This document shows, piece by piece, positions 16,866 through 25,130 of a stretch of DNA of 64,000 bases. The number at the start of each line of letters is the position of its first letter. Within the stretch, counting starts at the first letter, position 1. The notes beneath the pieces were generated by a model. It did no database searches. It saw only the letters and a program-made list of their open reading frames with translations, and had not been told where the DNA came from. The position numbers and the translations under genes were made by a program. The stretch spans positions 130,844-194,843 of the forward strand of contig NZ_AYZE01000005.1 in NCBI RefSeq assembly GCF_001436735.1. The letters are read 5' to 3'. This DNA comes from Liquorilactobacillus cacaonum DSM 21116. Lineage in GTDB: Bacteria; Bacillota; Bacilli; Lactobacillales; Lactobacillaceae.

Positions 16866-18047
16866 GTGACAGACAAGATGTTGCATAAGAAGAGCTATCT
16901 TTTTTCTAGAGGACTAGGAACTTTGTCCAGTAGTATTTTTACGCTAACTATTATATGGTGGTTTCAAACTGAAACTGATAGTTCTTCCATGGTTGGGGCC
17001 ATGAATGCACTTTTTTCACTCGCTTCTAGCTTAGCGATTGTTTATGGGCCGTTTATAGATCGGCATCCGCTTAAGAATGTAAGTATTGGTTCTTTAGCGG
17101 TCCAAACGTTTATGTTTTTTTTATTAGCAATAACCATCAATAACACGAAATACAGTTTATCTTTTATACTAGTTTTTTCAACAATTGCTGCTATTTGCGA
17201 TGAGTTCTTTATACCAGCTGATAGAGCTATTATTAAGAGTACTGTTAAGTCAAAAAAAGAATTAGGTTTAATAAATTCACAAATAAGCTTAGTTGACCAA
17301 TCAATTAATTTCTTGGGAGTCGCTTTAGCAGGAGTTTTACTAAACTTTATGAAAGTATTAAATGTCATGGTATTGATTACCATAATAAGTTTTATTGGTA
17401 TAATAATTCTTCTTTTTGCTATAAAAAATATAGCTAATTCAAAAAGGAAGGAGAATCGTAAAACAAAATATTTGGAGGAAATACTTTATGGGTACAAATT
17501 TATAAAAAAGGACAATTTTTTGAAGAATTACTTTATTTCTTCTTCTTTGTATTCTTTCGTAACTCCTAGTTTAATAGTTTTTTTACCTTATTTAGCTCAG
17601 AAAATGGGTTCTTCTTTCTACTATACCGTCTTTTATATTTGTTTTTTTGTGGGTTTTATTTTTGGAGCCTTATTTTCAGGACGAATAGTCCCATCAATTA
17701 ACACTGTTGGTATTTATTGGTCATTAAGCTTTATACCTCTTTTTTTATTACTTTTTTTCTATACTAATGGAATTTTGACAGCTATTCTTATTTTTTTATT
17801 TGGTTTAACATCTAGCATTCAAAATATTTCATCAGAAACCTTAATTCAGGTTAGAACTAAAGATGAATTTCTAGGGAGAGTTATGACAACGTTTAAAACC
17901 ATTTCCTCAATTGGGGGGCCAATTGGTTCTTTATTGGCTGGTTTTTTTTTAGATAATGGTTGGGTGTGGGTTTTAATAATTTTTTCTGCCCTTCTGGTTA
18001 TAACAGGAGGAGGGTTAATAATAAGAAGTTCAAAACTAATTAATTAA
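16866..18047 (+). CDS. MFS transporter, 12-TM exporter of the EntS/Mef-like group
   Basis: A 393-residue major facilitator with about 12 hydrophobic segments. The N-terminus (YLFSRGLGTLSSSIFTLTII) and the first cytoplasmic loop YGPFIDRHPLK match the MFS group that holds enterobactin and macrolide exporters; the second half shows the repeated loop GFIFGALFSGRI. Substrate unknown. Position 16866 is a GTG without a clear ribosome site; ATG 16878 has GGGTGA 8 nt upstream and may be the true start. The gene lies in a low-GC stretch between the broken ABC exporter and possible insertion-sequence remains, and may have been acquired. Confidence 0.8.
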   Translation: MTDKMLHKKSYLFSRGLGTLSSSIFTLTIIWWFQTETDSSSMVGAMNALFSLASSLAIVYGPFIDRHPLKNVSIGSLAVQTFMFFLLAITINNTKYSLSFILVFSTIAAICDEFFIPADRAIIKSTVKSKKELGLINSQISLVDQSINFLGVALAGVLLNFMKVLNVMVLITIISFIGIIILLFAIKNIANSKRKENRKTKYLEEILYGYKFIKKDNFLKNYFISSSLYSFVTPSLIVFLPYLAQKMGSSFYYTVFYICFFVGFIFGALFSGRIVPSINTVGIYWSLSFIPLFLLLFFYTNGILTAILIFLFGLTSSIQNISSETLIQVRTKDEFLGRVMTTFKTISSIGGPIGSLLAGFFLDNGWVWVLIIFSALLVITGGGLIIRSSKLIN

Positions 18048-18249
18048 CTTTGAAGCGTTATCTTAAAGTAGAAACAATAATATTTAGTGTAAGGTGACAT
18101 GAATAGACACAGATACACAAAAACATTCACAACAATTTTTGGGGGTAGTTATCGTAATATCGGCTAAATCATTGATGAGATCGCTTGTGCAAAAAATAGT
18201 CACTTGTTCTGCGGTTATAAGGTTGTAAAAATAAAAAGTTATATTCAAA

Positions 18250-18378
18250 AACGTCTCTCTTAGATTTAAAAGGTAGGTGTCGAAACCAACATAAAAAATC
18301 CAAGGGAGACGTTTATAGGTAATGGCGAATAAGTCGCTTAAAATGATTCTTCGCTTATTGGTCAGTAGGAAGCTTTGA
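18250..18378 (+). other. hairpin followed by a truncated short frame, possible insertion-sequence remnant
   Basis: Within the 400-nt gap 18048-18453, an 18-bp stem with one wobble and one mismatch (18250-18267 with 18296-18313; half AACGTCTCTCTTAGATTT) is followed at 18322 by ATG and a basic 18-codon frame (MANKSLKMILRLLVSRKL) that stops at 18378. A leader hairpin ahead of a truncated basic frame resembles the start of a transposase gene that has been cut off. I do not recognise a family, and no matching terminal repeats are seen. Confidence 0.3.
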
Positions 18379-18453
18379 ATGACTGTAATAAAGAAAGTGA
18401 AATGTTATCTTATTAATATATAGAAGAAGATACATGAAGATAGTCATAATAAT

Positions 18454-18771
18454 TTATAAATTTCTTTCACGGACATGTTCACGAACTTGTTCAAAGATAG
18501 TAGTGATGTGTTGGTCAGACAATTCATAATAAATTTTTTGCCCATCACGAATTCCTTTTACTAATCCTGTTTGTCTTAGTAGCTTTAATTGATGTGAAAT
18601 TGCTGATTGAGTTATTCCGATTTCGTCAGCGATTTCATTGACAGTTAATTTTTTATTGGACAATAGGGATAGTATTTTATAACGTGTTTGATCTCCGAAT
18701 GCTTTAAACAGCTGTACACTACGTTCTAATTCAAGTGTGCTTGGTAAGTTATGCTCAGATGATTTTGTCAT
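18454..18771 (-). CDS. ArsR/SmtB family metal-responsive repressor
   Basis: A 105-residue winged-helix repressor. The recognition helix region is ITQSAISHQLKLLRQTGLV. In the last helix, Asp86, His88, His99 and Glu102 keep exactly the 2-11-3 spacing of the SmtB alpha-5 zinc site (Asp104, His106, His117, Glu120); the alpha-3 cysteine site of ArsR/CadC is absent. It is therefore predicted to release DNA on binding zinc or cobalt. Usually a metal exporter lies next to such a gene, but here the neighbours are a nucleoside hydrolase and an apparently decayed region, so it is an orphan in this window. Confidence 0.85.
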   Translation of the reverse strand: MTKSSEHNLPSTLELERSVQLFKAFGDQTRYKILSLLSNKKLTVNEIADEIGITQSAISHQLKLLRQTGLVKGIRDGQKIYYELSDQHITTIFEQVREHVRERNL

Positions 18772-18886
18772 TTAGTTCACCTTTTAAGAATAAGTTTATA
18801 AAGAAACTTAGATTGAAGTAATATTAATTCATTATACTCCAAAATAGATAACTTTAAAAAGAACAGCCATAGGTAATTGAATGCTC

Positions 18887-19828
18887 CTAATCAACTTTTT
18901 TTGCTAATTCATCAATCAAGGCAAAAAACTTGGCGCTATCTACATCATAAACAAGATTTGCTTTACGTCCATTTTCTGTTAAGAAAGTGCGTCCATCACT
19001 TGGAGATTTAGTGCTAACATCACAAAAAACTTCTTTAGTTTTAACAAGGCTTGAATCATAAAAATAGCAGGTTGTTAGAACGTCCCAAAGGTAGTAAGTT
19101 GAGTAAGTTTCAAAAAGTCCTAATTCTGGTACAAAAGCATAACTATTACCAATAAAATCAAGGCCAGGATATCGACGCTGTGCAGCCCAATGCAAACGAA
19201 CAGCTTGAGTCAAAGGGACATTATTAGTACTTTCAAGACTAACTAAATCGATTTGGATATCTGAATCGAATACTGTTTTAACTGCTTCAGGATCCCAAAA
19301 GGCGTTCCATTCTTGAGTGTTATCAGAATCAGGTTCTTCTACATTACCTTTTTCTAAAAAGGTGCCACCCATCCACACCAACCGTTTGATTTTTTGGGTG
19401 ATACTTGGACCAATTTCTAAAGCTCGAGCTAGATCTGTTAATGGACCAGTAAAAACTAAGGTTACTTGGTCTGGTGATTGTTGCAATTTGTGTAATAAAT
19501 CTAGATGAGCAACTTCTTTCGCTTCCGGAGTGATCATTTTACCACTTTCATTTAAAATTGGTAATGCATTTTCGGAATATGTTGAGATCCGCCATTCTTT
19601 TGGAAATGGGTGGACACCACGTGAATTTGAGGTTGCAACTTCTAAATTAATTCCATGACCGAAACGATCGATGATTTTACGACTTGCTTGGACAGATGGG
19701 CCTACGTAACTATCAGCATCAACGGCTCCAACACCAATCAAATCAACATTATCCATTTGTAAAAGTAAGAACAAAGAAATTAAATCGTCGACGCCACCGT
19801 CGTGGTTAAAGTATACTTTTTCTGACAT
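18887..19828 (-). CDS. nucleoside hydrolase (IUNH family)
   Basis: A 313-residue enzyme that splits nucleosides to base and ribose. The N-terminal calcium motif reads NHDGGVDD (residues 8-15); the usual first Asp of DxDPGxDD is Asn8, a variant I associate with a lactobacillar subgroup. The other family landmarks are visible: VFTGPLTDLARAL, MGGTFLEKGN, and NAFWDPEAVKTVFDSDI. A conserved late His is less clear, so base specificity cannot be told. It is divergent from the nucleoside importer starting at 20064, so imported nucleosides are the likely substrates. GGAGG precedes the ATG. Confidence 0.87.
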   Translation of the reverse strand: MSEKVYFNHDGGVDDLISLFLLLQMDNVDLIGVGAVDADSYVGPSVQASRKIIDRFGHGINLEVATSNSRGVHPFPKEWRISTYSENALPILNESGKMITPEAKEVAHLDLLHKLQQSPDQVTLVFTGPLTDLARALEIGPSITQKIKRLVWMGGTFLEKGNVEEPDSDNTQEWNAFWDPEAVKTVFDSDIQIDLVSLESTNNVPLTQAVRLHWAAQRRYPGLDFIGNSYAFVPELGLFETYSTYYLWDVLTTCYFYDSSLVKTKEVFCDVSTKSPSDGRTFLTENGRKANLVYDVDSAKFFALIDELAKKVD

Positions 19829-19877
19829 AATTTTAGTAATCCTCCAATATTAATGTTTCGTTCGTGATGCAAGATGA

Positions 19878-19916
19878 ATTATACATAAAACTCAAGTGTT
19901 CGTCAAAAGAACACTT
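19878..19916 (-). promoter_or_regulatory. promoter and operator-like repeat of the nucleoside hydrolase gene
   Basis: On the minus strand TTGACG (19906-19901), 17 nt, TATAAT (19883-19878). The -35 lies inside a perfect inverted repeat AAGTGTTC-N7-GAACACTT (19894-19916), well placed for a repressor. CGAAC cores, as in PurR boxes, occur at 19864-19860 and 19902-19898 on this strand and at 19962-19966 on the other. Confidence 0.6.
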
Positions 19917-19993
19917 AACACTAAACCTTACATAACACGTTATATTAAAAGAGGTAAAAAGCGAACGATTTTTCGGATTTATAAAAAAACATA

Positions 19994-20022
19994 TTGATTT
20001 TAGACGGGTTAATGTGTATACT
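19994..20022 (+). promoter_or_regulatory. promoter of the nucleoside importer operon
   Basis: TTGATT (19994-19999), 17 nt, TATACT (20017-20022), giving a leader of about 35 nt that contains GGGGG as ribosome site. A partly symmetrical CGAACGATTTTTCG sequence (19962-19975) lies just upstream. Confidence 0.6.
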
Positions 20023-20063
20023 TTGATTTATTAAGAAAATTAAATTTTGGGGGCTGTATTTTA

Positions 20064-21086
20064 GTGAAAAAAAGAGTCTTAGCAGTTTTAGCTGCAACAA
20101 TGATGGCAGGAGCAATTCTTGTCGGTTGTGGAAATAGTTCATCGTCTAGTAAAGGAACAAAGCATTCAGCTGCTTTAGTAACTGATGGCGGGGGGATTGA
20201 TGATAAGTCATTTAACCAATCTGCTTGGGAAGGTTTAGAGAGTTGGGGTAAGAGCCACAGCCTTCAAAAGGGTATTAACGGGTATAATTATGCTCAATCT
20301 ACTGATGATTCAGATTTCTTGCCAAATATTAACAAATTGGTTAAGGCAAAATATGCAACAATTTTCGGTATTGGTTATAAGCTTGATAATGCGATTACAA
20401 CTGCATCGAAAGCAAATCCAGACGTTAATTTTGCAATTATTGATTCAGTTGTAAGTAACCGAAAAAATGTTGCGTCGGTAACATTTAAGACAGAACAATC
20501 TTCATTTTTAGCGGGTGTAGCGGCAGCTGAAACTACAAAAACAAATAAAGTTGGATTTATTGGTGGGATGCAAAGTGATGTGATTACAACATTCCAAAAA
20601 GGTTTCGAACAAGGTGTTAAGGCAGTAAATCCTAAGATTAAGATTGATGTAAAATATGCTGGTTCATTTACAAAGGCAGATGTTGGTCAATCTTTGGCAA
20701 CTGCTATGTACAATAATGATGAAGATGTTATTTATCAAGCAGCTGGTGGTACAGGTGCAGGGGTTTTCACTGCAGCAAAGAACGTTGCGAAGAATGGCAA
20801 GAAGGTTTGGGTTATCGGTGTTGATCAAGATCAAAAGGCCGATGGTAAATATAAAGGCGGAAATGTTACTTTAGCATCTGCTATTAAGAAGGTCGGAACA
20901 GCTGTTGAAGATCTTTCAAATGATGCAATGAAGGGCAAGTTCCCCGGAGGAAAGACTGTAACATACAATCTTAAGAGTAATGGTGTGGGCCTTGTGAATG
21001 ATAATATGTCTGCAAGTGCATGGAAAGTTGTTCAGTCATACCAGAAGAAGATTGAAGATGGAACAATAAAGGTTAGTCCTAAGTAA
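20064..21086 (+). CDS. BMP family nucleoside-binding lipoprotein
   Basis: A 340-residue substrate-binding lipoprotein of the Bmp/PnrA (TmpC) family, which binds purine nucleosides at the outer face of the membrane. The signal peptide ends in the lipobox LVGC with the lipid-accepting Cys22, followed by a serine-rich linker. The family sequences ALVTDGGGIDDKSFNQSAWEG, VGFIGGM, AGSFTKADVG, QAAGGTGAGVF and VIGVDQDQ are visible. The GTG start follows GGGGGCTG with a rather long spacing. The ATPase and two permeases of the importer follow on the same strand after a hairpin. Confidence 0.93.
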   Translation: MKKRVLAVLAATMMAGAILVGCGNSSSSSKGTKHSAALVTDGGGIDDKSFNQSAWEGLESWGKSHSLQKGINGYNYAQSTDDSDFLPNINKLVKAKYATIFGIGYKLDNAITTASKANPDVNFAIIDSVVSNRKNVASVTFKTEQSSFLAGVAAAETTKTNKVGFIGGMQSDVITTFQKGFEQGVKAVNPKIKIDVKYAGSFTKADVGQSLATAMYNNDEDVIYQAAGGTGAGVFTAAKNVAKNGKKVWVIGVDQDQKADGKYKGGNVTLASAIKKVGTAVEDLSNDAMKGKFPGGKTVTYNLKSNGVGLVNDNMSASAWKVVQSYQKKIEDGTIKVSPK

Positions 21087-21140
21087 TTAGAATTATAAAT
21101 AACAAAGCAAATTTGCCAGTATGATTGACAATTGTTTTAT

Positions 21141-21186
21141 AAAATGGTGAAGTATTGGGGGGAGATTACCAATTCTTCACCATTTT
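21141..21186 (+). terminator. intercistronic hairpin between binding protein and importer genes
   Basis: A 12-bp perfect stem (AAAATGGTGAAG 21141-21152 with CTTCACCATTTT 21175-21186) is extended by a 5-bp inner stem ATTGG/CCAAT around a G-rich loop. Only four T follow, so partial termination or mRNA stabilisation, giving more binding protein than transporter, is likely. Confidence 0.65.
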
Positions 21187-21231
21187 AATGCATAGGATAA
21201 GTTAATGAATTATAAGGAGGACCAAGACCGT

Positions 21232-22755
21232 ATGGAAGAATATGTTGTCGAAATGAGACACATTACAAAGCAATTTGGTAGTTATAAAGCAAATAATGAT
21301 ATTTCATTACAGCTAGGGAAGGGCGAAATTTTAGCTCTTTTGGGTGAGAATGGTGCGGGAAAGTCTACATTAATGGGGATGCTTTCTGGGCTATTACAAC
21401 CAACTGAAGGTGAGATACTGATTAATGGTCAAGTTATGAAAATGGATAATCCACGAGATGCAAAAAAATTGGGTATTGGAATGGTGCATCAACATTTTAT
21501 GTTAATACCTGCTTTTTCAGTACTTGAAAACATTATCCTGGGAGATGAACCAACAAAGGCTACAAAGATAAACTACAAGAAGGCTGCTTTAGATATAAAA
21601 AAATTAGCTGAAAAATATCATCTAGACATTGATATTAATGCAAAGGTCCGTGATATTACTGTTGGTATGCAACAACGTGTTGAAATCATGAAAGCTTTGT
21701 ATAGACAAGCCAATGTTTTTATTTTTGATGAACCAACGGCAGCATTAACACCACAAGAAATTGAACAGCTAATTAAAATTTTGAGAGCTCTTGCTGCAGA
21801 AGGTAATTCTATAATATTTATTACTCACAAACTTAAGGAAATCAAAGAAGTAGCTGATCGCTGTGTTGTAATCAGAATGGGGAAAGTTATTGATACTGTG
21901 CAAGTTGGGGATACAAAAGAAGAAACACTTGCAGAAATGATGGTTGGCCGAAAGATTAATTTTGCAGTTGATAAAGAAGCAACTGATAAATCGGAAACAA
22001 TATTAGCGATTAATAAATTGAATGTAGAAGCCCATGGACTATTGAAAGTTAAAGACTTGGATATGACAGTGCATAGTGGTGAAATTGTAGGAGTTGCTGG
22101 AGTTGATGGAAATGGCCAAAGTGAATTGATTGAGGCAATTACAGGACTTCGCAAAATAAAAAAAGGTACGGTCAAACTAAAGGGAAAAGAATTACAGAAT
22201 TTGAGTGCGCGTAAGATATCAGAAGCAGGAGTGGGGTGTATTCCTGAAGATCGTCAAAATGTAGGGCTAATCTTGCCGTTTACAATTGCTGAGAATCTAG
22301 TGTTAAAAAATTATTACCAAAAACCTGCTAGTCAGCACGGATTGTTAAATTATAGAAAAATAAACGAGCTAGGCAGACAACTTATTAAGGAATTTGATAT
22401 TCGTTCGCAAGGTGAAAAAGAGATAGTTGGAGATCTTTCAGGTGGTAATCAGCAAAAGGTAATTGTTGCCAGAGAAATTTCCGCAAATCCAGATCTTTTA
22501 ATTGCTGCTAATCCAACTCGTGGGGTCGATATTGGAGCAATTGAGTATATTCATGAAAAAATTATAGAACAAAGAAATGCAGGACGAGGAGTTCTTTTGA
22601 TTAGTTTTGAACTTGATGAGATTTTGAAACTTTCCGATAGAATTGTAGTAATGCATGAGGGTGAGATTGTTGGTGAGATTAATCCAAAACATACATCAAG
22701 TGAGGAATTAGGTTTGATGATGGCTGGAAAAACGCCAGTAGGTCAACAAGGATAG
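21232..22755 (+). CDS. nucleoside ABC transporter ATPase with two nucleotide-binding domains (NupO/RbsA-like)
   Basis: A 507-residue ATPase with two fused ABC domains. The first has GENGAGKST (Walker A), DITVGMQQRVEI in the signature position and VFIFDEPTAALTP; the second has the degenerate GVDGNGQSE, the true signature LSGGNQQK and LLIAANPTRGVDIG. In the second Walker B the usual aspartate-glutamate is replaced, as is common in this group. It powers import together with the two permeases downstream. ATG 21232 follows AAGGAGG; an ATG at 21205 lies before that site and is less likely. Confidence 0.9.
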   Translation: MEEYVVEMRHITKQFGSYKANNDISLQLGKGEILALLGENGAGKSTLMGMLSGLLQPTEGEILINGQVMKMDNPRDAKKLGIGMVHQHFMLIPAFSVLENIILGDEPTKATKINYKKAALDIKKLAEKYHLDIDINAKVRDITVGMQQRVEIMKALYRQANVFIFDEPTAALTPQEIEQLIKILRALAAEGNSIIFITHKLKEIKEVADRCVVIRMGKVIDTVQVGDTKEETLAEMMVGRKINFAVDKEATDKSETILAINKLNVEAHGLLKVKDLDMTVHSGEIVGVAGVDGNGQSELIEAITGLRKIKKGTVKLKGKELQNLSARKISEAGVGCIPEDRQNVGLILPFTIAENLVLKNYYQKPASQHGLLNYRKINELGRQLIKEFDIRSQGEKEIVGDLSGGNQQKVIVAREISANPDLLIAANPTRGVDIGAIEYIHEKIIEQRNAGRGVLLISFELDEILKLSDRIVVMHEGEIVGEINPKHTSSEELGLMMAGKTPVGQQG

Positions 22756-22768
22756 GAGAGAAAAAACA

Positions 22769-23848
22769 GTGCATACTAAATCACTTAAAGGATTGGTTAT
22801 ACCTTTAGTTTCAGTGTTAGCCGGTTTTATTGTCGGTGCAATTTTGATGCTAATATTTGGATATGACCCAATTCAAAATTACCAAAACCTGCTAATTGGT
22901 TCACTTGGTGGGATTTATTCAATAGGTGAAACATTAAGAAATATGATTTCTTTAATTCTCACGGCTTTAGGATTTGCAGTTGCTAGTAAAGCTGGATTTT
23001 TTAATATTGGAGGTCCAGGACAGTATTTAATTGGTTGGTTTGGAGCAATAGTATTTACGCTTAAATTTTCGTATTTACCAGCAATACTTCTTATAATTGG
23101 TGCGCTGTTATGTGGTGCACTAGCTGGTGGTATATGGTCTATGATTGCTGGTATTTTGCGAGCATATTTTGGGACCAGTGAAGTCATTACTACTATCATG
23201 CTTAATTATATTATCTTGTATGTTGTCAACTTTGCAGTGAAAAGTTGGCTTGCAAGCAAGGGAAGTGATTCTTCACCAAATATCGTTTCTAAAGCTAATT
23301 TAAATACAGAGTTTCTACAACATATTACAGATAATTCTACATTTAACTGGGGATTTTTCATTGCATTAGCGGTCGTTGGTTTGGTATGGTTTTATTTCAA
23401 TAAAACTAAATCAGGATTTGAAATTCAGGCTGTCGGATTAAATGAATCAGCATCTCAATATTCAGGAATTAGTGTTAAGAAAACAATTATTATTGCTATG
23501 CTTATATCGGGATTATTGGCTGGGCTAGGCGGTGCAATTGATGGTTTAGGAAATTACGAAAACATATCGGTTTCTAATAACCTTCCTAATGTTGGCTATA
23601 ACGGAATGGCTGTTGCATTATTGGCAGCGGAAAATCCAATTGGAATTGTTTTTGCCGCACTGTTGTTTTCAGCTTTGCAAATAGGTGGGTTGAGTATATC
23701 TGTCTATTCGAATACACCTAGTGAGATTGTCGATATTGTAATTGCTTCAATTATTTTCTTCGTTGGAATTAAATATGCATTTGAGATAATGGTGAAAAAG
23801 GGTTGGTTTAAAGGTAAAAATAAAGCAAGAAAAGGGGGTGCAAAATAG
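22769..23848 (+). CDS. nucleoside ABC transporter permease 1 (NupP-like)
   Basis: A 359-residue membrane protein of the branched-chain amino-acid/sugar permease type with about 9 to 10 hydrophobic segments. The segment FFNIGGPGQYLIGWFGA and the EVITTIMLNYI loop are typical of nucleoside permeases paired with Bmp proteins, and GFEIQAVGLNESASQYSGI is the cytoplasmic loop that contacts the ATPase. GTG start behind GGATAGGAGAG. Its stop overlaps the start of the second permease by one base. Confidence 0.9.
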   Translation: MHTKSLKGLVIPLVSVLAGFIVGAILMLIFGYDPIQNYQNLLIGSLGGIYSIGETLRNMISLILTALGFAVASKAGFFNIGGPGQYLIGWFGAIVFTLKFSYLPAILLIIGALLCGALAGGIWSMIAGILRAYFGTSEVITTIMLNYIILYVVNFAVKSWLASKGSDSSPNIVSKANLNTEFLQHITDNSTFNWGFFIALAVVGLVWFYFNKTKSGFEIQAVGLNESASQYSGISVKKTIIIAMLISGLLAGLGGAIDGLGNYENISVSNNLPNVGYNGMAVALLAAENPIGIVFAALLFSALQIGGLSISVYSNTPSEIVDIVIASIIFFVGIKYAFEIMVKKGWFKGKNKARKGGAK

Positions 23849-24807
23849 TGAGTTTGACAACTATTTTAATGACAGTTTTTTCAACAACATTTGTCTATGC
23901 CGCACCTCTAATATTTACTGCCTTAGGAGGAACTTTCTCCGAAAGAAGCGGTGTTGTTAATGTTGGACTTGAAGGTATGATGATTATTGGTGCATTTGGA
24001 AGTACAGTTTTTAATTTGACGTTTGCAAGTACTTTGGGAAGTATCACTCCTTGGGTGTCTTTATTAATAGGTGCTTTGTTTGGATTGGTGTTCTCCTTAT
24101 TACATGCTGTTGCAACAGTGACTTTCCGTGCGGATCATATAATAAGTGGTACTGTTTTAAACTTAATGGCGCCTGCACTAGCTGTCTTCTTAACAAGGGT
24201 CATTTATAATGGTAAAGGACAAACACCCGTTATCAATCAAAGTATGGGTGATTTTACATTTCCAATTCTGTCTAAAATTCCATTTATAGGTAAGGTTTTA
24301 TTCACAAATACATCACTTGTGGCATTTATAGCCATTATTATTGGATTCATATGTTGGTTCTTCTTCTTTAAAACAAGTGTTGGCTTGAGAATGAGGTCTG
24401 TTGGTGAAAATCCAACGGCTGCGGATACTTTAGGAATTAATGTGATTAAGTACAAATACATGGGAGTCTTAATTTCTGGTTTCTTTGGTGGGATTGGTGG
24501 TGCTGTGATGGCACAATCGATTACCTTGAATTTTTCAGCAAGTACAATTTCAGGTCAAGGGTTTATGTCTTTAGCTGCAATGATTTTTGGTAAATGGAAT
24601 CCGCTTGGCGCGACCGGAGCAGCATTATTCTTTGGATTGGCTCAAAGTTTACCTATTATTGGAGCATATATTCCTATTTTGTCACATGTCAACTCTGTCT
24701 GGTTCCAAATAGCTCCTTATGCAATTACTATTATTGTTTTGGTGATATTCTTAGGAAAAGCAGTGGCACCAGCTGCGGATGGACAAAATTATATTAAGGG
24801 TGAATAA
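23848..24807 (+). CDS. nucleoside ABC transporter permease 2 (NupQ-like)
   Basis: A 319-residue membrane protein of the same permease family, with the pore-region pattern GGTFSERSGVVNVGLEGMM and the coupling loop GLRMRSVGENPTAADTLGI. It forms the heterodimeric channel with the upstream permease. The GTG start at 23848 uses the last base of the preceding stop codon, and AAAGGGGGTG lies upstream, so expression of the two is coupled. Confidence 0.9.
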   Translation: MSLTTILMTVFSTTFVYAAPLIFTALGGTFSERSGVVNVGLEGMMIIGAFGSTVFNLTFASTLGSITPWVSLLIGALFGLVFSLLHAVATVTFRADHIISGTVLNLMAPALAVFLTRVIYNGKGQTPVINQSMGDFTFPILSKIPFIGKVLFTNTSLVAFIAIIIGFICWFFFFKTSVGLRMRSVGENPTAADTLGINVIKYKYMGVLISGFFGGIGGAVMAQSITLNFSASTISGQGFMSLAAMIFGKWNPLGATGAALFFGLAQSLPIIGAYIPILSHVNSVWFQIAPYAITIIVLVIFLGKAVAPAADGQNYIKGE

Positions 24808-24847
24808 CATATAGTTTTAGCAACTAAATAAAAAAATGAATTTTACT

Positions 24848-24886
24848 AAGAGACTGGGTCGAAGATATACGATCTAGTCTCTTTTA
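24848..24886 (+). terminator. terminator of the nucleoside importer operon
   Basis: A 14-bp stem with two wobbles (AAGAGACTGGGTCG 24848-24861 with CGATCTAGTCTCTT 24870-24883) and a short T run. Its GACT-GGT core recurs in other terminators of this window. Between it and gltB (24887-25130) I see only the weak promoter described separately. Confidence 0.75.
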
Positions 24887-25022
24887 TTGATAATAAAATC
24901 TTACGGATTTATGTTACACGGAAGATTGTATATTAACTATTAGTAAAGTATAAAATGTAAGTACAGCTAAAAATAATTAACATTTGATGTTAGATTTCTT
25001 TTGAATCCAAACAATAGTACCA

Positions 25023-25051
25023 TTACTCTTGTGTTTTTTATGCTTTATAAT
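25023..25051 (+). promoter_or_regulatory. probable promoter of gltBD
   Basis: TATAAT at 25046-25051 is a perfect -10, but the -35 (TTACTC, 25023-25028, 17 nt away) is poor, which suits a promoter that needs an activator. No GltC-like LysR gene is adjacent. Confidence 0.45.
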
Positions 25052-25130
25052 TAAAATTAAAAGAACATTAGACTGTTTAATCTATATTTTATTTTATTAA
25101 GGTCAGATTGTTAGCAAGGTGGGAACTGAG

